Positions 14,689 through 24,017 of a stretch of DNA of 26,516 nt are shown here, one piece after another. Source of the stretch: a virus; IMG/VR virus record IMGVR_UViG_3300025767_000108, positions 1 through 26,516 of that record; one strand, 5' to 3'. The first letter of the stretch is position 1. Each line of letters starts with the position of its first letter. Both the position numbers and the translations under genes were made by a program. The notes under the pieces are model-generated. The model searched no databases. It was given only the letters and a program-made list of their open reading frames with translations, and was not told the origin of the DNA.

Positions 14689-16119
14689 TTATACTTTCAA
14701 TACACATTCTACTAGTTTTTCTTCTTCTGCGCTATTAGATTCAAGTGCAATGCCTACTAATGCCGATGTCGGAAGTGTTGTGCTTACGCCATTTTCCCAT
14801 GCATATACTGCCTGGCCTTTTAAAACTGGACCTTTTACTCTTACTGGCAAACGTCCTTTAAGACCAATGTACTGACCTTCTGCTTCGCTGTTCATCATAT
14901 ATGCTGGATCAGTTGAAACTACACCGATGCAGAAGTTGCTTGCGGTAGCTGGTACTACTTCACAACAATCATCGGTGCCTACTGCTACTGCTGTTCCGGC
15001 TAATAAATCTACAGCGCCGGATGTATATTTTTCTGCCAAGTCAGCATATTGTGCACTCGTGGCAGTTCCATTAAATACTCCTGTAGCATCAACATTGCCA
15101 TTGGCTTTTATATCGCCAAATACTTCAAATTCATAACTGTTGCCCGAGTATGTTCCAAAACGTGCTTGGGCTGTATAACTGTTTGCTGTACTGCTAGATT
15201 GGTCAATATATAAAGGTATCCCTCCGCCTACATCTTGTTTTCTAAATCTGGTTCTGTATCTGCCGTCAGTGTATCCACCTCCTGTTTCAAAAAACAACCC
15301 TGTGGTTGAGTTGCTAACGTCTGCCGCTGCTTGTAATACAATATTTCCTGTTTTTGTATCATCTGCATCACTGCGTAAAAACTGTGTGCTATCAAGACTG
15401 TCTAATGTAGAAGCATTTCCACCGTCGGCACTGGTAATATATCCTGCATCATTTGTAAATGCACTTACATTTGTTGGTACAGTAGGTATTGTAGGTTTAT
15501 TACTAAAGTTATTATAGTTTAAGTAATAACTGCCTTCTTGACTGTCGAGTAAATCGGCATCAAGTCCACTTGAAGTTCCATCTACAGTTTTAATTTTAGT
15601 AAGAACATCTGCTGCGGTATAACTCGATGAATCTAGTTTAGCACCAATTTGTGTAGAAATTGTTGTGCTAAAGTTAGCATCATCGCCTAGTGCGGCTGCT
15701 AGTTCGTTTAGTGTATCCAATGTGCCCGGGGCGCTGTCTGTAATACTTGCTATAATAGTACTAGAAGTGCCATAACCGTTACTACTTAGATATGTAGCAA
15801 CATCGCTATCACCGTAGCTACTAACAACGCCAGTTAGGTTACTACCGTCTCCATAAAATGTGTTTGCTCTAACGTTAGCATAACTGCTTACAGTTATATT
15901 GCCACTGGTACTGCCATCTTCTGCGGTGTTTACAATTGCTAACTCATCTGCACTTTCGTCCCATATAATAGCAACATTAGTATCGCTGCCACGCTCAATG
16001 ACTATACCACTATCTTTGTCGTTGGCGCCGGTTTGTCCGCTGTTCAATCTAATTAGCGGGTCGCTAATGTCTGTTTTATCAAAGTTAACTTGACTTGCCC
16101 TGGGTCTCATAAGAGCCAT
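14689..16119 (-). CDS. Short tail fibre-like structural protein
   Basis: The 476-aa product shares modules with the 2126-aa fibre encoded upstream. Residues 18-80 (SGIVIERGSDTN, IIWDESADELAI) match the N-terminal module of the giant, and residues 125-150 contain APGTLDTLNELAAALGDDAN, common in phage fibres. The last 120 residues (YADLAEKY, GVVSTDPAYMMN, LKGRLPVRVKGPVLKGQA) match the giant's C-terminal domain. In between are T/G/S/D-rich strands, typical of a beta-structured fibre. The start has AGGAG 9 nt upstream and a perfect late promoter. No trypsin-like or sialidase chaperone domain was seen. It may be a companion or a deleted copy of the long fibre. Confidence 0.82.
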   Translation of the reverse strand: MALMRPRASQVNFDKTDISDPLIRLNSGQTGANDKDSGIVIERGSDTNVAIIWDESADELAIVNTAEDGSTSGNITVSSYANVRANTFYGDGSNLTGVVSSYGDSDVATYLSSNGYGTSSTIIASITDSAPGTLDTLNELAAALGDDANFSTTISTQIGAKLDSSSYTAADVLTKIKTVDGTSSGLDADLLDSQEGSYYLNYNNFSNKPTIPTVPTNVSAFTNDAGYITSADGGNASTLDSLDSTQFLRSDADDTKTGNIVLQAAADVSNSTTGLFFETGGGYTDGRYRTRFRKQDVGGGIPLYIDQSSSTANSYTAQARFGTYSGNSYEFEVFGDIKANGNVDATGVFNGTATSAQYADLAEKYTSGAVDLLAGTAVAVGTDDCCEVVPATASNFCIGVVSTDPAYMMNSEAEGQYIGLKGRLPVRVKGPVLKGQAVYAWENGVSTTLPTSALVGIALESNSAEEEKLVECVLKV

Positions 16120-16150
16120 TTTGTTGATCTCCTAACAAATTATCTACTAG

Positions 16151-16158
16151 TATTTATA
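16151..16158 (-). promoter_or_regulatory. T4 late promoter (TATAAATA)
   Basis: A perfect TATAAATA on the minus strand lies 31 nt upstream of the short-fibre ATG, just past the terminator of the giant fibre gene. The short fibre and the DUF115-like gene are therefore probably one late transcript. Confidence 0.75.
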
Positions 16159-16172
16159 TAAAAAAACAAGTC

Positions 16173-16200
16173 AAAAAAATAGCACCCTAAGGTGCTATTT
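16173..16200 (-). terminator. Rho-independent terminator after the giant fibre gene
   Basis: On the minus strand a 10-bp stem (AAATAGCACC and its complement, 4-nt loop) is followed directly by a run of T. It begins 28 nt after the giant fibre stop and precedes the late promoter of the next gene. Confidence 0.88.
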
Positions 16201-16227
16201 CTTATTTTATGTTGTGTTAAGTATAAC

Positions 16228-19200
16228 TTAGAAGCGGCCTACTGCTACTTCAATTACACCTTCGCCACCTGCGTGTGCTTCTAGTGCTTTACCAATCACT
16301 GTACCAACTTTTGGATCCGCTTCAGCTCTCGCCATACCGTTTCCTGCTGCTACCATGATGTCACCTTTTGCAACTGCACCGGTTACTTTACATGGTACAC
16401 GACCTTGTAGAGCTAGTGCAACAACGTGATCGCCTGCGCAATCAGCGTTCATTAAGTGTGCTGGGTCTGTTGATACAACACCTGCTACACGACGATCCAT
16501 GTCAGCTGCATTTGCTGTTACTTCTGCGTCTCCGCCGAATGAAACAACTGTACCTGCTTCGTATGCTGCGTCTGCTGTGTAGTTTTCTGCAAGGTCAGCG
16601 TACTGAGCTTGTGTTGCAGTTGCGGTTACTGTACCTGCACTAAAGTTACCACTTGCGTCACGATAAACAATAGTATTTGCTGTGTTTGCACTTGTAGCGT
16701 TTGATGCAACAGTAAATGTTCCACCTTCACTACTTACACTACCACTAATACCATTACCGCTTGTAGCACCTGCGCCAACGTAGTTACCAGTTGTATCTGT
16801 ACCTAGCGCAACACTGTTTGCTGCTACTGTCGCTGTGATCGTAACATTAGCCGAACCGTCAAACGATGCTGAACCAGACAAATCACCACCTAGCGAGATT
16901 GTACGTGATACGCCAAGTGCTGATGCTGTTGAAGCATTACCACTCAATGTGCCAGTGATTGTACCTGCGTTAGTGATGTTGTTACCACCCATGTTAATCG
17001 CACCGCTCATTGTACCACCTGCTAGTGGTAGTTTTGTTGCGATTGAGTTAGTAACGGTTGTTGAGAAGTTAGCATCATCACCTAGTGCTGCTGCTAGTTC
17101 GTTCAACGTGTCTAGTGTACCTGGTGCCGAATCAACTAGATTTGCTACGGCTGTATCAGTGTATGTGTTTGCGTCTGCTTCTGCTTGGTCTGCGTATGCT
17201 TGTGTTGCTAGTGTAGCACCGTTTACTGTTACTGGAACAGTTAGTGCTAGACCTGTTGCTGTTAGAGCAAAACGCTGTGCACCATCAACGCTAATACCAA
17301 CTGTACCTGTGCCTAGGTCGGCGATTTCAATTTCTGAGTCGCCTTCGGTAATAGCATCAGTAGCAATTGCTGCGATTTGTGTATCAACATAGCCTTTAGT
17401 TGTTGCGTGGCCATCTGCTGTTGGAGTACCAACGTTGATAATTTGGTTATTATCAGCGTCAATTTTGTCACCAAATACAACTGCGTTACCACCTTGGTCG
17501 GTGATCTTTTTACCAGTTGACATTTGTAGTGTACCCGACATGTTAACAGTAGTTGATGATTGCAGTGTTAGTACACCAGAACCAGATACTTTTGTTGTCA
17601 ATGATTGATCTTCGTCTGCAGAAACAACGATTGTACCTGAGTCTGATTCAACAACTTTTTGACCGTCAATGTAAAGTGAACCTGATGATAGATACAAGTC
17701 ACGCCATTTTAGACTTGATGAACCAAGGTCGTAACCTGTTACACCATTTGAGTCAATGTTTGGCATTAGACCTGCGTCAGTAAAGTTAGCAATTACAGTG
17801 TTGTCAACTTTGATCTCGATGTTACCATCTGAGCCTGTATCAGTCACTGTGATCGCTGTGTCGCCGCCATTAACTTCGATTGAATCGTGTGTGTGCGAGT
17901 CGTTAACAACTGTTGTTGTCATTGTTACGTCTGTGCTACCGTCAATGCTTACACTACCGCTTACATCGCCTGACAATGTAATTGTACGAGCACTTACCCA
18001 TTTGTCTGCACTATCTGCACCTTCAACTGTAGCAGTTGTAGTTAGGATTCTAACATCAATGTTATCGTTAGTTGCTGGTGCTTCTGTAAATGTTAGTGTT
18101 GTACCACTTACACTATACGAAGTACCAGGATCTTGTACGATACCGTTGATTGCTACCATAACGCCTGCTGATGTTGAGCTTTCACTAAGAGTGAATGCTG
18201 TTGTACTATCGTCACCATCAAAACTATCTGCTGTGATGATTGTAAAGTCAGCACCTGCAATTAGCCATTCAGAACCGTTGTAGAACTCCATCTTATCAAG
18301 TGTTGTGTTGAATCGTGTCATACCTTCAGCTGCTGAACCTGGACGTTGAGCAGTTGTACCTGATGGAATAATCATCGAGTCTGTTGAGTTGATGTGTAGT
18401 GATGCGCCTGCTGTTGGTGTTGCTGTTTTAATACCAACATTACCGCTACTACCTTCAACAAACAATGCGTTTGCTTCGCCTGTACCTTCAACACGGAAGT
18501 CAACATCTGCGCCTGCTTCGTTAACAATAATCGCACTTGCTGCTGATGCTTCAAGTATTAGATTACCAGTACCAGTGATACTGTTTGCGTCGATGCCTAC
18601 GTTATCAATTGCCGCTGCCGTTGTTGTTAGTGTAGTACCATTGAATGTCAAGTTACCACTGTCTTCAACTGCGCCTGATGTACCAGCTAGTAATACACGA
18701 CCATCAGTTAGATCACTGATTGTTGCGCTTGCTAGTGTACTTTCGCCAGTAACACCTAATGTACCACCAACTGTTACGTTGCTGCTAAATGCACCTGTTG
18801 TAGCACCTGATAGTGCGCCGCCTGTTAGGGAAGCTGTACCATCTGTTAGTGTACCACCTGTTAGTGTGCCACTAAATGTACCGTTAACAGCACTTGTAAT
18901 TGAGCCACTTGCTATTGAAGCTGTGCCATCAGTTAGTGTACCACCTGTTACTGTACCACTTGCTGTTACATTAACAGCACTTGTTAGTGAGCCACTTGCT
19001 AGTGACGCTGTACCATCAGTGATAGTAGCACCTGTTACTGTAGTAGAAGAAGTTATAGCACCTGTTACATCAAGTGTTGAACCGTCCCATGCTAGGTCAG
19101 CACTGCCTTCAACTGCACCGTCTGTACCAGCAAACATGATGTGTGTTGCTGTAACATCGCTAACTGTTGCGCTTGCGAATGTTGCTTCACCAGTTACACC

Positions 19201-22200
19201 TAGTGTACCACCAACTGTTACGTTAGTTGTAGTTGTCAATGCACCTGTTACTGCTAGTGTACTGCCATCAAATGCTAGGTTAGCATTATCTTCTAGCTCG
19301 CCTGCTGTACCTGCTAGTACAACACGACCTGCTGTCAAGTCACTTACCGCTGCGCTTGATAGTGTTGCTGCGCCAGAACTTAGTGTACCTGTTGTAGCAA
19401 TATTACCTGATGTGTTTGCTACTGTGAAAGCACCATCTACATCAATACCACCATCTAGACTTGCTAGACCAGTTACATCTAATGCGTCACCCAATGTAGT
19501 TACACCAGTTGCGCCAAATGTGCCACCTACTGTACCGTTACCAGTTACAGTTAATGTTGCGCCACCTAGGTCACCACTTGCGTCTACATCACCAGTTACA
19601 CTTAGTGCACTACCGTCAAATGTCAAGTTACCACTATCTTCGATAGCACCACTTGTACCTGCTAGTACAACACGACCACTTGTCAAGTCACTTACTGTAG
19701 CACTTGTTAGTGTAGTTTCACCTGCACTTAGTGTACCAGTTGTAGCAACGTTACCTGAAGTATCTGCTACTGTAAATGCGTCATCAACGTTGATGCCACC
19801 ATCTAGTGAAGCAAGGCCAGTTACATCTAGTGTACCAGTTGTAGTAACGTTACCTGATGTGTCTGCTACTGTGAAAGCACCGTCTACATCAATACCGCCG
19901 TCTAGTGAAGCAAGACCAGTTACGTCAAGTGTCGAACCTGCTGTTACTGCACCTGTTACACTTAGTGTAGTTGATACTGTTGCTGCGCCTGTTACTGCTA
20001 GTGTAGAACCATCAAATGTCAAGTTACCACTGTCTTCAATTTCGCCAGTAGCACCTGCTAGTAGTACACGGTTGTCAGTTAGGTCTGTTACACGCAAGCT
20101 ACCAAAAGCTGCACTACCTAGTGAACCACTCATTACACTTGCTGAGTCTGTTGCGTCAGCAATAAACACAAATTCAAGAGCACTGTCATCCATACCAAAG
20201 AATGCTGTTTTAGCAGCACCATCATTGTATAGAGCTGTAATACCACGGTCTAGACCGTCGTCGCTGTCTTCACCAAGTTGGAATAGTGGGTCAGCAATTG
20301 TTACAACAGTACTATCAACAGTTGTTGTTGTACCTGTAACGTTCAAGTTACCAGCAATAGTAACTGTACCGCCTGCACCTGCTGTTGATGGATCGATGAT
20401 GATTTCTGAGTGTACACTACTGATTGTATCACCGTCAATTGTGATGTTATCAATTGTCATAGCACCAGTAACATCTAGGTCTGTACCATCCCATGTTAGG
20501 TTATCGTCAGTGTCTGTAGCACCACTTGCGTTAGTAATTAGTACACGGTCTGCTGTTAGACCTGCTAGTGTCAAACCAGCAATGTTAACACTACCAGTAC
20601 CGTTTGGTGTGATGTCAATGTTACCATTTGTGTTTGTTGACGAAATTACATTGCCGTCAAAGCCTAGGTTGTCAACTTGTAGATCACCAGTAACGTTAAC
20701 GCCACCAGTTACACCCATATCTGTGCCATCCCAAGTAAAGTTAGCATCGTCTTCTAGTGAACCTGCTGTACCAGCAACAACAATTCTGTTGTCTGTTAGG
20801 TCACTTACTGACATACTTGAAGCAACAACTTCACCTGTACCATTTGGTGTTAGGGCGATGTTGCCATCGGTGTTTGTTGATGTAATTGCGTTACCATTGA
20901 TGTTAATGTTGTCAACGTCTAGGTCGCCAGTTACGTCAATGCCGCCTGTTACAGCAACGTTTGTACCGTCAAATGTTAGGTTTGCACTGTCTGTTAGTGA
21001 ACCGCTTGCACCTGCAAATGTAAGACGTGTTGCTGTCAAATCACTTACTGTAGCACTTGCTAGTGTTGCTTCACCTGTTACACCTAGCGTTCCGCCAACT
21101 GTTACATTACTACCAAAAGCACCTGTTGTTGCACCTGTTAGTGCGCCACTTGCTAGTGATGCTGTACCGTCAGTTAGTGTACCACCTGTGATTGTACCAC
21201 TTGCTGTTAGGTTAACTACACCTGTTAGTGAGCCACTTGTTAGTGATGCTGTACCATCTGTGATTGTAGCACCTTCAACTGTACCAGAAGCAGTTACGCC
21301 ACCAGTTACAGTTAATGCTGAGCCATCAAATGTCAAGTTACCACTATCTTCAATAGCACCACTTGTACCTGCTAGTACAACACGACCGCTTGTTAGATCG
21401 CTAACAGTTGCACTTGCTAAAGTTGCTTCACCAGTTACACCCAATGTACCGCCAACTGTTGCATTAGCTGTAATACTTGCTGATGCTAGTGTCGATGCAC
21501 CTGCTGTTAGACCTGCTAGTGTAGTATCACCAGTTACACCAAATGTGCCGCCAACTGTAGCATTACCTGTGATAGTTGCAGTTGCACCGCCTAAGTCGCC
21601 GCTTGCAGCAACATCACCAGTTACAGTTAATGCTGAGCCATCAAATGTCAAGTTACCACTATCTTCGATAGCACCACTTGTACCTGCTAGTACAACACGA
21701 CCACTTGTTAGGTCACTTACAGTTGCACTTGCTAATGTTGCTTCGCCAGTTACACCAAATGTGCCGCCAACAGTTGCATCACCAGAAATACCTGCTGCGC
21801 CAGTTACAGTTAATTCTGAGCCATCAAATGTTAGGTTTGCACTGTCTTCTACTGCACCGCTTGCGCCTGCTAGTACTACACGACCACTTGTTAGGTCGCT
21901 AATTGTTGCAGTTGACATAACAACTTCACCAGTACCGTTTGGTGCAAGTGTAATGTTGCCATTTGCTGCATCTGCAATAGTGATTGAACCGCTGTCTGTA
22001 CCAGCGTTTGTGTTCATGATTAGATCGCCTGTACCATTTGTTGTAATGGTTGCGTCTGCATTTGCATCACCGACAACAAATGTGTCTGCTACTGCTTTGA
22101 CATCACCTGTACCGTTTGGTGATAGTGTAACGTCACCGTTTGTATCGGTGCTTGAAATATCGTTGTTTGATAATAGGAGATTACCTACTGCTAGGTCTCC

Positions 22201-22608
22201 TGTTAGAGCCAAACCGCCGACTTTAAAATCTGCATAACTTGCGATTGATACATCACCTGCAGTGGTACCGTCTTCTGTTGAAAGAATAGCTGCGAATTCA
22301 TCGGCACTTTCGTCCCAAATAAACGCTGCGTTTGACGCTGTTCCACGTTCGATAACAATCCCGGAGTCTGCTGATGGCGTACCACTTTCACCACGTGAAA
22401 GAACCATCAATGGATCGGCGATTAGAGTATTAGTGGTATCTACAGTCGTGGTTGTACCGTTGACTGTAAGGTTACCAGTAATTGTTAGGTTACTACCGTA
22501 GGTAAGATCATCTTGTAGAAGACCACCCGTAACCGTATTGTTAACCAGTTTGGCGCCCGTAATAGTAGCGTCAATAATCTGGTTATTTCTAATTCTAGTT
22601 GCTGGCAT
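16228..22608 (-). CDS. Giant repetitive tail fibre/adhesin, 2126 aa
   Basis: The N-terminal part (MPATRIRNNQIIDATITGAK, then LTVNGTTTTVDTTNT and IADPLMVLSRGESG) is the type found on marine T4-like virion fibres and probably attaches to the tail. Residues 235-1340 are eleven degenerate copies of a 35-residue unit (SDLT...R..LAG...EDS.NL.FDG..L.VTG) mixed with other repeats. Residues 1410-1530 hold a module shared with the 437-aa protein. Further on come YDLGSSSLKWRDLYL, phage-tail repeats (LPLAGGTMSGAINMGGNNIT) and a C-terminal domain from about residue 2000 (YADLAENY, GVVSTDPAHLMN). Composition is G/T/S/A/V/D-rich with almost no Cys or Trp. The start has AAGGA 7 nt upstream. Function is inferred as host binding. 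Confidence 0.85.
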   Translation of the reverse strand: MPATRIRNNQIIDATITGAKLVNNTVTGGLLQDDLTYGSNLTITGNLTVNGTTTTVDTTNTLIADPLMVLSRGESGTPSADSGIVIERGTASNAAFIWDESADEFAAILSTEDGTTAGDVSIASYADFKVGGLALTGDLAVGNLLLSNNDISSTDTNGDVTLSPNGTGDVKAVADTFVVGDANADATITTNGTGDLIMNTNAGTDSGSITIADAANGNITLAPNGTGEVVMSTATISDLTSGRVVLAGASGAVEDSANLTFDGSELTVTGAAGISGDATVGGTFGVTGEATLASATVSDLTSGRVVLAGTSGAIEDSGNLTFDGSALTVTGDVAASGDLGGATATITGNATVGGTFGVTGDTTLAGLTAGASTLASASITANATVGGTLGVTGEATLASATVSDLTSGRVVLAGTSGAIEDSGNLTFDGSALTVTGGVTASGTVEGATITDGTASLTSGSLTGVVNLTASGTITGGTLTDGTASLASGALTGATTGAFGSNVTVGGTLGVTGEATLASATVSDLTATRLTFAGASGSLTDSANLTFDGTNVAVTGGIDVTGDLDVDNININGNAITSTNTDGNIALTPNGTGEVVASSMSVSDLTDNRIVVAGTAGSLEDDANFTWDGTDMGVTGGVNVTGDLQVDNLGFDGNVISSTNTNGNIDITPNGTGSVNIAGLTLAGLTADRVLITNASGATDTDDNLTWDGTDLDVTGAMTIDNITIDGDTISSVHSEIIIDPSTAGAGGTVTIAGNLNVTGTTTTVDSTVVTIADPLFQLGEDSDDGLDRGITALYNDGAAKTAFFGMDDSALEFVFIADATDSASVMSGSLGSAAFGSLRVTDLTDNRVLLAGATGEIEDSGNLTFDGSTLAVTGAATVSTTLSVTGAVTAGSTLDVTGLASLDGGIDVDGAFTVADTSGNVTTTGTLDVTGLASLDGGINVDDAFTVADTSGNVATTGTLSAGETTLTSATVSDLTSGRVVLAGTSGAIEDSGNLTFDGSALSVTGDVDASGDLGGATLTVTGNGTVGGTFGATGVTTLGDALDVTGLASLDGGIDVDGAFTVANTSGNIATTGTLSSGAATLSSAAVSDLTAGRVVLAGTAGELEDNANLAFDGSTLAVTGALTTTTNVTVGGTLGVTGEATFASATVSDVTATHIMFAGTDGAVEGSADLAWDGSTLDVTGAITSSTTVTGATITDGTASLASGSLTSAVNVTASGTVTGGTLTDGTASIASGSITSAVNGTFSGTLTGGTLTDGTASLTGGALSGATTGAFSSNVTVGGTLGVTGESTLASATISDLTDGRVLLAGTSGAVEDSGNLTFNGTTLTTTAAAIDNVGIDANSITGTGNLILEASAASAIIVNEAGADVDFRVEGTGEANALFVEGSSGNVGIKTATPTAGASLHINSTDSMIIPSGTTAQRPGSAAEGMTRFNTTLDKMEFYNGSEWLIAGADFTIITADSFDGDDSTTAFTLSESSTSAGVMVAINGIVQDPGTSYSVSGTTLTFTEAPATNDNIDVRILTTTATVEGADSADKWVSARTITLSGDVSGSVSIDGSTDVTMTTTVVNDSHTHDSIEVNGGDTAITVTDTGSDGNIEIKVDNTVIANFTDAGLMPNIDSNGVTGYDLGSSSLKWRDLYLSSGSLYIDGQKVVESDSGTIVVSADEDQSLTTKVSGSGVLTLQSSTTVNMSGTLQMSTGKKITDQGGNAVVFGDKIDADNNQIINVGTPTADGHATTKGYVDTQIAAIATDAITEGDSEIEIADLGTGTVGISVDGAQRFALTATGLALTVPVTVNGATLATQAYADQAEADANTYTDTAVANLVDSAPGTLDTLNELAAALGDDANFSTTVTNSIATKLPLAGGTMSGAINMGGNNITNAGTITGTLSGNASTASALGVSRTISLGGDLSGSASFDGSANVTITATVAANSVALGTDTTGNYVGAGATSGNGISGSVSSEGGTFTVASNATSANTANTIVYRDASGNFSAGTVTATATQAQYADLAENYTADAAYEAGTVVSFGGDAEVTANAADMDRRVAGVVSTDPAHLMNADCAGDHVVALALQGRVPCKVTGAVAKGDIMVAAGNGMARAEADPKVGTVIGKALEAHAGGEGVIEVAVGRF
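18790..19040 (-). repeat. TDGTASL/TASGT repeats in the giant fibre gene
   Basis: Three to four copies of a unit ATITDGTASLxSGxLT...VNxTxSGTxTGG occur here, about 75 bp each. A second set with the same unit lies at about 21120-21280. The two sets are separated by about 2 kb of other repeats, which suggests block duplication within the gene. Confidence 0.75.
19420..19940 (-). repeat. Three copies of the LDVTGLASLDGG unit in the giant fibre gene
   Basis: The segment LDVTGLASLDGGI followed by DVDGAFTVADTSGN and xTTGTL occurs three times, near 19430-19480, 19765-19840 and 19865-19935. The latter two are adjacent and differ by a few bases, so they look like a recent tandem duplication. Confidence 0.75.
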
Positions 22609-22659
22609 ATGTTTTTCCTTTTTTTACTATATAGTATTTTCATATATCATATGTAAAAC

Positions 22660-22667
22660 TATTTATC
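22660..22667 (-). promoter_or_regulatory. T4-type late promoter element (GATAAATA)
   Basis: GATAAATA on the minus strand lies 51 nt upstream of the giant fibre ATG, in the AT-rich gap between fibre genes. It would allow the giant fibre gene to be transcribed apart from the upstream fibre pair. Confidence 0.55.
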
Positions 22668-22703
22668 GTAAAATTGGAAAAATTTAACTATACTATTGTA
22701 GAA

Positions 22704-24017
22704 TCAATCAATCTCTTTTAACACAAAAGAATACCTTTTTCCTGTCGTGTTGTTAATTAAATACAGATTTTCGTCGCCTTCTTGTATAGTCCAGTCACCG
22801 TTAGTACCGTCAACATCGTTTCCCTGTTCTTTGTTCATATTACTAAGATGCAAATCTGTTGTATATACATTATTCCAACGAAATGTAGTTGAACCTAGAT
22901 CGTGTGTAGCATCAACATCAGGTAAAACGTCAGTGTTTATTTCAACATTTGTGCTCGAAACTGTAGCATAAAGACTGCCATTTGATATAGTCGAATCTAG
23001 TGTAAATGCTGACGAAACGTATCTGACTTCGATTGCATCGTTTGTTGCAGGAGCTTCAGTAAACGTTAGTGTTGTGCCACTTACACTGTATGCATTGCCT
23101 GGACTTTGGACTACACCGTTTGCTGTAACAATAATCGATGTACTAGTTGTACTTTCGCTAAGAGTAAATACTTTAGTAGTATCATCTCCACTAAATGTAT
23201 CAACCGTAGTAATATCCACTTGTTCAGTTAGTATTACCCATTCAGTACCGTTATAAAATTCTAAATTACCAGTGGTTGTGTTTATTCTCAAGTCACCTGC
23301 GTTTCCGCTTGGGCGTTGGGCTGTAGTACCACTCGGGATAGTTACAGCATTAGTGCCAACAATTTCTACTTGTCCTGTGCCGTTTGGATCTAATCTAATA
23401 TCAGCATCTGTATTAACACTACTCAATATGTTGTTACTGACCTGTAAGTTACCTAAACTAGCATCTTCGCCTGCTGCGGCTCCAACTCCAAATGTACCAA
23501 TGTATCTAGCACCTGCAATATAAACACTTTTACCAGAAAAGTTTACTCCATTAGGCAAATTGTCGCCGATAAAGTTTAGCACACCTGACTGGTAATCAAA
23601 AAACCATTCGTCGTTGTTGCCTGAACCTGTAACAAACACCTTATTGCTAATGTCTTCAGCATTGGCTGCATCCCCGCTGGTGTGAATATAAACATTAACA
23701 AGATAGGTACTACCAAATTCTGGTGGGATCCAGTCTGTCGAATTGGTTTTCCAAGTTCTGTTGCCGGTTGCTGTAATGTCTTCTGTACACTCAACTGTAG
23801 TAGCACCGGTGTACACTCCAATAATGCTATTTGAAGCACTTGGCTTAACTGCTGGAATATCACCTGCTTGTTGCCATACTTTATCACCACGTAGTAGCAA
23901 AGGTGACGCAATACTTTCGTTGGCTGCTAGTTTGTTGGCGTTTGTGTCTGTTTTTGTTGTACCAAACCCTATTTTCTTAAAGAGGTAGTCAACTTTTTGT
24001 GTGTCTGAAATAGCCAT
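22704..24017 (-). CDS. 437-aa fibre-like structural protein
   Basis: The N-terminal part (MAISDTQKVDYLFKKIGFGT, then SPLLLRGDKVWQQAGDIP) is a form found in marine T4-like phage structural proteins. A strand-rich middle follows (VNVYIHTSGDAANAEDISNK, FDYQSGVLNFIGDNLPNG). Residues 222-340 (PSGTTAQRP, NLEFYNGTEWV, SVSGTTLTFTEAPATND) match a module of the giant fibre. The C-terminus has DLGSTTFRWNNVYT and GDWTIQEGDENLYLINN, ending with a short helix-like tail; this end is also common in marine phage fibres. The ATG overlaps the preceding stop (TAATG) with a strong GGAGG site 7 nt upstream, so it is coupled to the PKD-type protein. It is probably an adaptor or fibre component. Confidence 0.8.
   Translation of the reverse strand: MAISDTQKVDYLFKKIGFGTTKTDTNANKLAANESIASPLLLRGDKVWQQAGDIPAVKPSASNSIIGVYTGATTVECTEDITATGNRTWKTNSTDWIPPEFGSTYLVNVYIHTSGDAANAEDISNKVFVTGSGNNDEWFFDYQSGVLNFIGDNLPNGVNFSGKSVYIAGARYIGTFGVGAAAGEDASLGNLQVSNNILSSVNTDADIRLDPNGTGQVEIVGTNAVTIPSGTTAQRPSGNAGDLRINTTTGNLEFYNGTEWVILTEQVDITTVDTFSGDDTTKVFTLSESTTSTSIIVTANGVVQSPGNAYSVSGTTLTFTEAPATNDAIEVRYVSSAFTLDSTISNGSLYATVSSTNVEINTDVLPDVDATHDLGSTTFRWNNVYTTDLHLSNMNKEQGNDVDGTNGDWTIQEGDENLYLINNTTGKRYSFVLKEID

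Larger units (their letters stand above)
18600..21905 (-). repeat. Eleven degenerate ~35-aa (105-bp) repeats within the giant fibre gene
   Basis: Copies carry the SDLT core near minus-strand positions 21890, 21708, 21391, 21043, 20800, 20556, 20080, 19686, 19340, 19153 and 18711. They are not in strict tandem; other repeats lie between. Copies near 21708, 21391 and 19686 are almost identical at the DNA level over 70 bp or more, while those near 20556, 20800 and 19153 have diverged. This shows both recent and old duplication. Such direct repeats can expand or contract by recombination. Confidence 0.85.

Noticed and set aside
18389-22237. A 1282-codon open frame on the plus strand, antisense to the giant fibre gene.
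   Set aside because: It is offset by one base from the fibre codons, has no ribosome site or promoter, and its P/S/V/A/T-rich product is what the repeated fibre codons give on the complementary strand. The repetition makes one stop-free unit stop-free many times.
16228-22608. CRISPR array or diversity-generating retroelement as explanation for the repeats.
   Set aside because: The repeats are in frame, coding and without unique equal-length spacers, and no reverse transcriptase or template/variable repeat pair with adenine-specific changes is seen in the window.
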